In this document: positions 1-5,442 of the stretch, one piece after another
How positions within the stretch are numbered: the stretch's first letter is position 1
Layout: each line of letters begins with the position of its first letter
Source: an uncultured Planctomycetota bacterium
GTDB taxonomy: Bacteria; Planctomycetota; UBA1135; GCA-002686595
DNA length: 6,247 nucleotides
Direction: 5' to 3'
Assembly: GCA_903829565.1 (NCBI GenBank)
Contig: CAIKQM010000173.1
Coordinates: 1 to 6,247 of the forward strand
The notes under the pieces: generated by a model
Told to the model about the DNA's origin: nothing
Database searches by the model: none
The model's input: only the letters and a program-made list of their open reading frames with translations
Position numbers and translations under genes: made by a program

Positions 1-69
1 ACTCGAGGACGATGACTTGCAGCCCGCCACGAGCACGACTGCACAGCACACAAGGTGAGAGATCTTCAT
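1..69 (-). CDS. Lipoprotein N-terminus, cut by the window edge
   Basis: Read on the minus strand from the ATG at 69-67, the frame stays open for 23 codons to the window edge. It begins MKISHLVCCAVVLVAGC followed by K and a run of five serines. This is a textbook type II (lipoprotein) signal peptide: a Lys at position 2, a hydrophobic core at about 6-15, and a lipobox V14-A15-G16 before the lipidated Cys17. A serine-rich linker after the Cys is common in surface or periplasmic lipoproteins. The +2 residue is Lys, not Asp, so the E. coli inner-membrane retention signal is absent, although that rule may not apply in this lineage. The gene follows trpS on the same strand after 47 nt and could be co-transcribed with it. 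No Shine-Dalgarno is visible before the ATG. The mature domain lies outside the window, so its function cannot be named. Confidence 0.72.
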   Translation of the reverse strand, partial: MKISHLVCCAVVLVAGCKSSSSS

Positions 70-94
70 CGATAGGTAGCGCAGATTGCCGGTA

Positions 95-120
95 GTTGTT
101 TTGTCAAGTTGTTTTGTCAA
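95..120. repeat. Perfect 13-bp tandem duplication at the trpS stop codon
   Basis: GTTGTTTTGTCAA occurs twice back to back, at 95-107 and 108-120, with no mismatch. The right-hand copy contains the trpS stop codon (TGA on the minus strand at 119-117). On the minus strand each unit begins TTGACA, which matches the bacterial sigma-70 -35 consensus. The pair lies between trpS and the lipoprotein start at 69, so a promoter role is possible. However, no good -10 box lies 16-18 nt downstream of either copy (the hexamers there read CTGCGC and AACTAC). The duplication is certain; any function is unproven. Confidence 0.9.
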
Positions 121-1103
121 CGCAAGCCACAGGCCGCGAGCGCCCGGTCCCGCACCGCGACGGCACGCTCACGCGCTTGCGCCGCGCCGCGCGCCAAGAT
201 CGCGTCGACCTCGGCCGGATGACGCAAGTACTCTTCACGCCGGGCACGCGCTTCGGCAAAGCGTGTCTCCATCGCTTCCATCAAGCGCACCTTGAGGTGC
301 CCGTACCCCGGAGCGCCGGCACCACCCGCGCGAATGCGTTCTTTCCACTGCTCGAGCTCCGTCGTGTCGAGGAACAGCTCCAACAGCTGCACCAGCACGA
401 TGCCCTCGGGATCCTTGGGCTCCTCGGGCGGGCGCGAATCCGTAGCCACGGCATTGATGCGCTTCTTGAGCTCCTTGCCGCTCTCAAAGATCCACACATC
501 GTTGCCATAGCTCTTGCTCATCTTCTCGCCATCGAGCCCGGGCACTTTGGCAAGGTGCGCTTCTTCGGGCACGAGCGGCTCGGGACGACGGAACACCTCG
601 CCGTACAGCGCGTTGAACGAGGCCGCCATGTCCTGCGTCATCTCGACATGCTGGATCTGGTCCTTGCCGACCGGCACTAGGTCCGAGTCGTAGGCCAAGA
701 TGTCGGCCGCCATCAGCACCGGGTAGGTGAAGAGGCCCACATTGGGCTTGAGGCCCTTGGCGAGCTTGTCCTTGTAGCTGTGAGCACGCTCCAACAGCCC
801 CATGCCTGTCACGCACGACAAGAGCCACGAGAGCTCGCAGACCTCCTTCACATCGCTTTGGCGAAAGAGCACGGCGCGCTGGGGGTCGAGGCCCAGCGCC
901 AAGTAGGTCAAGGCCACATCGCGCACCGCCTCACGCAGCTTCTCGGGCTCGCGCGAGGAAGTTAGCGCGTGATAGTCCGCGATGAAATAGAACCCGCGGG
1001 CATCGGCGCGCTCCTGCAGCTGGATGTGCTGGCGGATGGCGCCGAAGTAGTTGCCGAGGTGCGGGCGGCCGCTGGGTTGGATGCCGGAGAGGACAGTCTT
1101 CAT
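117..1103 (-). CDS. trpS: Tryptophanyl-tRNA synthetase (TrpRS)
   Basis: This cytoplasmic class I aminoacyl-tRNA synthetase charges tRNA-Trp with tryptophan using ATP. The product is 328 residues, the usual bacterial TrpRS length. Visible motifs are the N-terminal MKTVLSGIQPSGR block, the HIGH-equivalent HLGN at 15-18 (E. coli and Bacillus have TIGN), MAADILAYDSD at 131-141 around the tryptophan pocket, VGKDQIQHVE at 145-154, and an intact KMSKS loop at 194-198. The frame is open upstream to 1283, but the start at 1103 fits the family, since TrpRS proteins begin a few residues before SGIQPSG. The longer reading would add 60 low-complexity residues and run over the divergent lipoprotein gene. 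No Shine-Dalgarno is visible. The gene is divergent from the repeat lipoprotein operon (72-nt gap) and followed on the same strand by another lipoprotein gene. Confidence 0.97.
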   Translation of the reverse strand: MKTVLSGIQPSGRPHLGNYFGAIRQHIQLQERADARGFYFIADYHALTSSREPEKLREAVRDVALTYLALGLDPQRAVLFRQSDVKEVCELSWLLSCVTGMGLLERAHSYKDKLAKGLKPNVGLFTYPVLMAADILAYDSDLVPVGKDQIQHVEMTQDMAASFNALYGEVFRRPEPLVPEEAHLAKVPGLDGEKMSKSYGNDVWIFESGKELKKRINAVATDSRPPEEPKDPEGIVLVQLLELFLDTTELEQWKERIRAGGAGAPGYGHLKVRLMEAMETRFAEARARREEYLRHPAEVDAILARGAAQARERAVAVRDRALAACGLR

Positions 1104-1175
1104 CGCGTGCAGGCGACGATACCCCCGCGAGGCGACAAGGTCGAGATACGGTCTGCGATCCGCTAGCATCGGGCC
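1104..1175. promoter_or_regulatory. Divergent intergenic region, trpS / lipoprotein-mla operon
   Basis: These 72 nt separate the trpS start (minus) from the GTG start of the operon (plus) and must contain or overlap promoters for both directions, unless they lie inside the genes. I could not find a convincing -35/-10 pair on either strand. The best -10-like hexamer toward the operon is TAGCAT at 1164-1169, but it has no matching -35 box and sits only 6 nt before the GTG. I see no trp-operator-like palindrome and no T-box or attenuator leader. Confidence 0.4.
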
Positions 1176-2669
1176 GTGGTATCTGCGCGGTTGCTCGTCG
1201 CTCTCCTGACTGCCTGCCTGGCGAGCGGGTCCTGCGCCTCCATGGACAGCGAGCGCGTGCTGTCCCCGCTCGTGTCGCGCCATTCGATGGCCGGCGGCGG
1301 CGTCGAGACCGAAGCACTCGGCGGTGTGGGGCGCTCACGGCGCGTGCGCCCGAACGGGCCATGGTCGCACTGGGCTTTCCGGCCCTTCGCGTACCGCGAT
1401 CGCACCTCCGACGGGGATGCGACCACGCACTTCCTCGTGCCGCTGGGCATCGAGAAAGAGCGCCCCAACGAGTACCTCTGGCAAGTGCTGCCGGTGGCGC
1501 GCTGGGAACGCCACACCACGGATTCGGGGCGCGAGGTCAAGACCTTCTTCGCCTTGCCGGGCGTGTACTGGAGCCAACGCGAGGACGGCCGCATTGTGCG
1601 CGCCTGGTTCCCGTTCACCGGCGTGATGGAGAACTTCCTCTCCTACGATCGCATCGAATTCACGCTGTTTCCGCTGTGGCTGCGCACGCGCCGCGGCAAC
1701 GACGTAGGCAAGCATGTGCTCTTCCCGCTGTTTGGCTGGACCGGTCCGCGCGATCCGGAACTGCCGTCAGCGACTGGCTCTCACATCCTGCCGTTGTACA
1801 GCCATGCCGCCCGCGAAGGCAGCTACGACCGCTGGACGTTCTTGTGGCCGATTCTGCATGTGCAAGAGAACGACTTGCGCCTTTCGAGCGATCTGCACGA
1901 GCAGCGTTGGATGGTCTTCCCGCTGGTGGGTCGTTCCGTGCGTGGCGCACGCACTGACTGGATCGCGCTCTGGCCCTTCTTTGGCTATGGCTCGGATCCG
2001 CGCACCGGCTACGCGGCCTTTGACGCGCCATGGCCGTTCGTGCGCTGGCTCGATGCACCGACCGAAGGCATCACGCGCCGCCGCCTTTGGCCGTTTTGGT
2101 CGTACTACAAGGACCCCACGCTGGAATCGCGCTGGGTGCTGTTCCCGTTGGTCAACTGGCGGAGCGAGATCTATCCGGACTCCACCGTAGAGGGCGTGGA
2201 TGTGCTGCCTTTCTGGCAACAAACCACACGCACCGACGGTCAAGGAGGCCAGCGCACATGGCGCAAGTTCTGGCCGTTCTTCGAGTCCGACCAACGCGAG
2301 CCGTGGGAACACGAGTGGGCTTTCCCAGCCTTGAACCCGCTCTGGCAGACGCCCGAAATCGACGAGATGTACGCGTGGATGTGGGAACTGTGGCACGAGC
2401 GCGTCGACCACGATGTGGTCCAACAGCGCTCGTGGTTGGGATTGTGGCGCCGCGAGCAAGACGAAGTCGAAGACCGCCGCAACTTCAGCGCGTTGTGGGC
2501 GCGCCGCACTTGGACCGACGACACCGGTGTGCATCACGAGACCTCGTTGTTGTTCGGCCTCCTGCGCTGGCGCACGGAGGGCGAGGCCCAAGAGGTCGAG
2601 TGGCTGCCGCCGGCCATGCCGGGTCCCGGCTGGCCGCTGCAACGAGGAGAGCGCTCCGCTAGCTTCTAG
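1176..2669 (+). CDS. Tryptophan-rich repeat lipoprotein, uncharacterised, first gene of mla-like operon
   Basis: I do not recognise a named family for this 497-residue protein. It starts at GTG 1176, the earliest possible start because an in-frame TAG lies at 1164-1166. The N-terminus MVSARLLVALLTAC has a short hydrophobic core and a lipobox L11-T12-A13 before Cys14, so it is probably an envelope lipoprotein; the signal peptide is unusually short. From residue 70 to 384 a motif of one or two hydrophobic or aromatic residues, Pro, then Leu/Phe/Val/Ile recurs 17 times. Examples are LFPLFGW 182-188, LWPFFGY 265-271, LWPFWSYY 304-311, LFPLVNW 322-328 and FWPFFE 365-370. Degenerate copies lacking Pro follow near 423, 440 and 460. 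Between motifs lie polar turns rich in D, R, G and E, suggesting a chain of beta-strands and turns. Trp makes up 35 of 497 residues (about 7%). The last residue is Phe. The stop is 12 nt before the MlaE-like permease, so a role in the same lipid pathway is likely, but the function is unknown. Confidence 0.9.
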   Translation: MVSARLLVALLTACLASGSCASMDSERVLSPLVSRHSMAGGGVETEALGGVGRSRRVRPNGPWSHWAFRPFAYRDRTSDGDATTHFLVPLGIEKERPNEYLWQVLPVARWERHTTDSGREVKTFFALPGVYWSQREDGRIVRAWFPFTGVMENFLSYDRIEFTLFPLWLRTRRGNDVGKHVLFPLFGWTGPRDPELPSATGSHILPLYSHAAREGSYDRWTFLWPILHVQENDLRLSSDLHEQRWMVFPLVGRSVRGARTDWIALWPFFGYGSDPRTGYAAFDAPWPFVRWLDAPTEGITRRRLWPFWSYYKDPTLESRWVLFPLVNWRSEIYPDSTVEGVDVLPFWQQTTRTDGQGGQRTWRKFWPFFESDQREPWEHEWAFPALNPLWQTPEIDEMYAWMWELWHERVDHDVVQQRSWLGLWRREQDEVEDRRNFSALWARRTWTDDTGVHHETSLLFGLLRWRTEGEAQEVEWLPPAMPGPGWPLQRGERSASF

Positions 2670-2671
2670 CG
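2657..2671 (+). other. Small perfect hairpin at the lipoprotein stop codon
   Basis: CGCTAG (2657-2662), loop CTT, then CTAGCG (2666-2671) form a perfect 6-bp inverted repeat that includes the TAG stop codon (2667-2669) and ends 10 nt before the permease ATG. No T-run follows, so it is not a standard terminator. It could affect mRNA processing or translation of the permease, or be chance. The inverted repeat is certain, the function is not. Confidence 0.4.
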
Positions 2672-2681
2672 CGCACACACC

Positions 2682-3467
2682 ATGGGCATTTGGACCACCA
2701 TCAGCGGACTTGGCCTGGCTCTGGGGCTGCGCTTGGAACTTTTTGGTGCTGTGCTCGCGCGCTTGCACGATGTCCCGCGTCGTCGCGCGCTGATTGCGCA
2801 AGAGCTCTACGGCAGCGCGATCCAGACGCTGCATGTGATTCTGCTGGTGGGCCTCTTCATCGGCATGATCGTGTCGTTGCAAACCGGCATCGAGCTGGCG
2901 CGCATTGGCCAACAGGATCAAATCGGGACCATCGTCGCTGTCAGCATGGCGCGCGAGATGGGACCGTTCATCACCGCGACGATCTTGGCTGCCACCGTAG
3001 GCAGCGCCATGGCCGCGGAAATCGGCACGATGTCCGTCTCGGACGAGCTCGCGGCGCTCGAGGTGTTGTCCATCGACCGCGTCAAGCTGTTGGTGTTGCC
3101 GCGCGTGGTCTCGTTGATGTTGGCCGCGCCGCTCTTGACGGTGGTGTGCGATGCGATCGGCGTGCTGGGTGGCGGTTTCGTGGCGCAATCGCAGCTAAAT
3201 GTGTCATGGCAACTGTACATCGACTCCGCCTTGGAGGCGCTGCGCACGCCCGCGCAGTTCCTGCCCTTGCCCAAGGATGTGTGGAGCGGACTGCTGAAAT
3301 CCGTGGTGTTTGGCGCGCTCGTCGCCGTGATCGGCTGTGCCTCGGGCTTGCAAGCGCACGGTGGTGCGCTTGGTGTGGGCCGCGCGACGCGCGCTGCGGT
3401 GCGCGACTCGATCATCGCCATCATCATCTCGAACTACTTCATGACCTGGCTCCTCTACCAAAGCTGA
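2682..3467 (+). CDS. mlaE: MlaE/YrbE-family ABC permease
   Basis: This is the inner-membrane permease subunit of an Mla/MCE-type lipid ABC transporter, which pairs with the ATPase and MCE protein encoded just downstream to move phospholipid or a related lipid. At 261 residues it matches E. coli MlaE (about 260). An amphipathic N-terminal segment (1-45) leads into the first membrane segment VILLVGLFIGMIVSLQTG at 52-69. The family signature follows: REMGPFITATILAATVGSAM (91-110) then AAEIGTMSVSDELAALEVL (111-129), where the latter carries the predicted ATPase-coupling region. Further membrane segments lie near 139-165, 206-221 and 243-259, and GRATRAAVRDS at 233-243 precedes the last helix as in other MlaE proteins. 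It follows the repeat lipoprotein by 12 nt and precedes the ATPase by 9 nt. No Shine-Dalgarno is visible. The family is secure; the transported lipid and the direction of transport are not readable from sequence. Confidence 0.95.
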   Translation: MGIWTTISGLGLALGLRLELFGAVLARLHDVPRRRALIAQELYGSAIQTLHVILLVGLFIGMIVSLQTGIELARIGQQDQIGTIVAVSMAREMGPFITATILAATVGSAMAAEIGTMSVSDELAALEVLSIDRVKLLVLPRVVSLMLAAPLLTVVCDAIGVLGGGFVAQSQLNVSWQLYIDSALEALRTPAQFLPLPKDVWSGLLKSVVFGALVAVIGCASGLQAHGGALGVGRATRAAVRDSIIAIIISNYFMTWLLYQS

Positions 3468-3476
3468 GTCCAGCAC

Positions 3477-4238
3477 ATGTCGAGTACCAAGCCCATCGAA
3501 CCGCCGGTCATCCGCTTTGAGGAGGTTGTCAAAAGTTTTGGCACCCAGCGTGTGCTCGACGGCCTGACCTTCGAAGTGCGCCGTGGCCAATGCTTGGCGA
3601 TCATGGGGCCTTCGGGCACGGGCAAGTCGGTGATCCTGCGGCACGCCGTGGGCTTGATGAAGCCCGATGCGGGGCGGGTGCTGGTCGAGGGACAAGAACC
3701 CTCCAAGCTCAAGCCGCGCGAGCTCGCTGTCCTGCGCAAGAAGATCGGCTTCCTGTTCCAAGAGGGCGCACTGATCAACTGGTTGTCGGTGCGCGACAAC
3801 GTGGCCTTGCCCCTGCGCGAGAACACGCGCTTGTCCGAGGCCGAGATCGCCACCAAGGTCGAGGAGAAGCTCGACTTGGTGCGCATCGCCAAGCAGTCCT
3901 TCGACAAGATGCCCTCCCAGATCTCCGGCGGCATGAAGAAGCGCGTGGGCCTTGCGCGGGCGCTGGTCACCGAGCCGGAAATCGTGCTCTACGACGAGCC
4001 GAACGCCGGTTTGGACCCTGAAATCTCGGCTTCCATCAACGACCTGATCCGCGAGGTGCAAGTGCGCCTCGGCACGACCTCCATCGTCGTGGAGCACCGG
4101 GTCGCGTGCATCAAGACGGTCGCGGACGAGGTGCTCTTCCTTGAAAAGGGCCGCGCACACCTGCAACTTCCTCCCAAGGAGTTCTTCTCGTCGAGCGATC
4201 CGCGCCTGCGGCAATTCCTCGGCCCGAACCCTGACTGA
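3477..4238 (+). CDS. mlaF: MlaF/Mkl-family ABC transporter ATPase
   Basis: This is the cytoplasmic nucleotide-binding subunit that powers the lipid transporter with the MlaE-like permease. The 253 residues form one complete ABC domain: Walker A GPSGTGKS at 44-51, Q-loop Q95 in FQEGAL, signature ISGGM at 149-153 followed by KKRVGLARAL, Walker B IVLYDE at 169-174 with catalytic Glu174, D-loop GLDP at 178-181, and H-loop His207. The FQxGAL Q-loop, ISGGMxKRVxLARAL block and C-terminal DPRLRQFL (241-248) are typical of the Mla/Mce (Mkl) ATPases. Small departures are PNAGLDP after Walker B, where Thr-Thr or similar is usual, and EHR around the H-loop instead of the usual THD; all catalytic residues are present. 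Gaps to its neighbours are 9 and 8 nt, so it is clearly in the same operon. No MlaB-like STAS partner is encoded nearby. Confidence 0.95.
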   Translation: MSSTKPIEPPVIRFEEVVKSFGTQRVLDGLTFEVRRGQCLAIMGPSGTGKSVILRHAVGLMKPDAGRVLVEGQEPSKLKPRELAVLRKKIGFLFQEGALINWLSVRDNVALPLRENTRLSEAEIATKVEEKLDLVRIAKQSFDKMPSQISGGMKKRVGLARALVTEPEIVLYDEPNAGLDPEISASINDLIREVQVRLGTTSIVVEHRVACIKTVADEVLFLEKGRAHLQLPPKEFFSSSDPRLRQFLGPNPD

Positions 4239-4246
4239 GCCCCGCC

Positions 4247-5431
4247 ATGAACTCGCAGCGCACCACGATCTTGGGGTTGTTCGTCCTCGCCGTCCTCGCG
4301 GTGTTGGCGTACTTCACCCTGTTTCTCACGGACTTTGCGCTGTTTGCCGAACGTCCGACGTTGCGCGTGCGCTTCGCGGAGACGAACGGCTTGCGCGAAG
4401 GCGACAGTGTGCTTGTGGCCGGCATGCGCTGGGGACGCGTGAAGAGCTTGGTGTTTGATCCACAGGCACCGACCGATGCGCGCATCACCGTCACCGCTTC
4501 GTTGAACGAACCGCTGCCTTTGCGCACGGGCTTCTCGATTTCGATTCGCGATGCGACGCTGCTGGGCGGGCGCAATCTGTGGATCGATCCGGGTCCGCCC
4601 AACGGTGAGCTGGTGCCGCTGGATCAAGTGCTGTACGGCACCGTGGCGCGCAACCCGATCGAAGCCTTGGGCGTGCTCGTTTCGGATGCGGAGAAGCCCC
4701 TCAAGAGCATCTTGGAAAGCCTTGATGCCGTGTTCGCGGATGTGCGCGCAGGCAAAGGCACCGTGGGGCGTTTGTTGGTGGATGAACGCATGGCAGAGGA
4801 CCTCGCCACGGCAGTGGCGTCCGCCTCGCGCACCGCGGCCAGCATCGAGCGCATCGCAGCGGACCTCCAGGCTGGCAAAGGCCTTGCTGGCAGAGTGCTC
4901 AGCGATGACGCGCTCTACGACGAATTCCTGCGGGCTTCCACCACTCTGACCGCCACGCTGGACGAGGTGCGCTTGCTCGCCGGCGACGCCCGCAGCGGTG
5001 AAGGCACCGTGGCAACCTTGCTGCAGGATCCGCTGCTCGCCCAGCGCCTGAAGAGTTCGCTCGAAGGCGTCGATTCCGTGGTGCGCAAGATCGATGCCGG
5101 CACCGGCACCATTGGTGTGCTCGTCAACGACCCGGCCATCGCCAACGATGTGGCCTCGATCACGGGTAGCATCGCGCGCGGCGAAGGTACGGTCGGGGCG
5201 CTGGTCGTGCGGCCGGAGCTGTACGACAACTTGCGCACCATCAGCGAGGACATCGCCGTCGTGACCGGTGCTCTGCGACGCGGCGAAGGCACCTTGGGCA
5301 AGTTGGTCCTCGACGACGACATCTACCGCCAAATCAAGACGGCGCTCAACATCGTCACGCGCAGCTTGGAAGAGCTACGCGAGGCCGCGCCGATCACGAC
5401 CTTCACGAGCATCTTCTTCAGCGCGTTCTAG
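4247..5431 (+). CDS. mlaD: MlaD-like MCE protein with six GxGTxG repeats
   Basis: This is the substrate-binding MCE subunit of the lipid transporter, anchored in the inner membrane with its bulk in the periplasm. One membrane helix at about 8-28 is followed by a single MCE domain at about 38-115, containing FAETNGLREGDSVLVAGMRWG (start 43), LPLRTGFSISI (90-100) and ATLLGGRNLWIDPG (103-116). MCE domains assemble as hexameric rings around a lipid pore in characterised homologues. At 394 residues it is about twice the length of E. coli MlaD (183). The extra length is a C-terminal region of helices punctuated by six repeats of G-x-G-[TL]-x-[GA]-x-[LV]-[LV], with first Gly at 169, 210, 251, 285, 312 and 346, usually followed by a short acidic turn and a helix start such as DPLLAQRL. 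It is the last gene of the operon, 8 nt after the ATPase, and converges on ribE. No MlaC gene follows. Confidence 0.93.
   Translation: MNSQRTTILGLFVLAVLAVLAYFTLFLTDFALFAERPTLRVRFAETNGLREGDSVLVAGMRWGRVKSLVFDPQAPTDARITVTASLNEPLPLRTGFSISIRDATLLGGRNLWIDPGPPNGELVPLDQVLYGTVARNPIEALGVLVSDAEKPLKSILESLDAVFADVRAGKGTVGRLLVDERMAEDLATAVASASRTAASIERIAADLQAGKGLAGRVLSDDALYDEFLRASTTLTATLDEVRLLAGDARSGEGTVATLLQDPLLAQRLKSSLEGVDSVVRKIDAGTGTIGVLVNDPAIANDVASITGSIARGEGTVGALVVRPELYDNLRTISEDIAVVTGALRRGEGTLGKLVLDDDIYRQIKTALNIVTRSLEELREAAPITTFTSIFFSAF
4748..5335 (+). repeat. Six GxGTxGxLL protein repeats within the MCE gene
   Basis: The repeats are coded at about residues 168-186, 209-227, 250-268, 284-302, 311-329 and 345-363. 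Core sequences are AGKGTVGRLL, AGKGLAGRVL, SGEGTVATLL, AGTGTIGVLV, RGEGTVGALV and RGEGTLGKLV. At DNA level the cores are related (many read GGCGAAGG or GGCAAAGG followed by CACC) but have diverged, so this is an old protein-level repeat, not a recent DNA duplication. The start-to-start spacings of 41, 41, 34, 27 and 34 residues all leave remainder 6 when divided by seven. Confidence 0.88.
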
Positions 5432-5442
5432 CGCGGACGAGT

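Noticed and set aside
96..680. A plus-strand open frame opposite trpS
   Set aside because: It is antisense to conserved TrpRS motifs including KMSKS and shows no protein-family features of its own.
1104..1283. An N-terminal extension of trpS by 60 residues up to the start at 1283
   Set aside because: Family members start just before SGIQPSG. The extension is low-complexity and would overlap the opposite-strand lipoprotein start and signal peptide.
1767..3188. A long minus-strand open frame (about 470 codons) antisense to the lipoprotein and permease genes
   Set aside because: It is a shadow frame typical of GC-rich coding DNA: His/Arg/Gln-rich, with no recognisable motif, and opposite two well-supported genes.
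3989..5332. A long minus-strand open frame (about 447 codons) antisense to the ATPase and MCE genes
   Set aside because: The plus-strand genes have intact family motifs over the same span; the antisense translation is biased in composition and shows no domain.
2664..5435. Identical TTCTAGCGCG at the ends of the lipoprotein gene (2664-2673) and the MCE gene (5426-5435)
   Set aside because: It spans a Phe codon plus TAG stop and a GC-rich tail; a 10-nt match in GC-rich DNA is weak and the flanks do not match.
5421..5442. A terminator between the convergent MCE and ribE genes
   Set aside because: Only a 4-bp GC self-complementarity and no T-run are present in the 11-nt gap.
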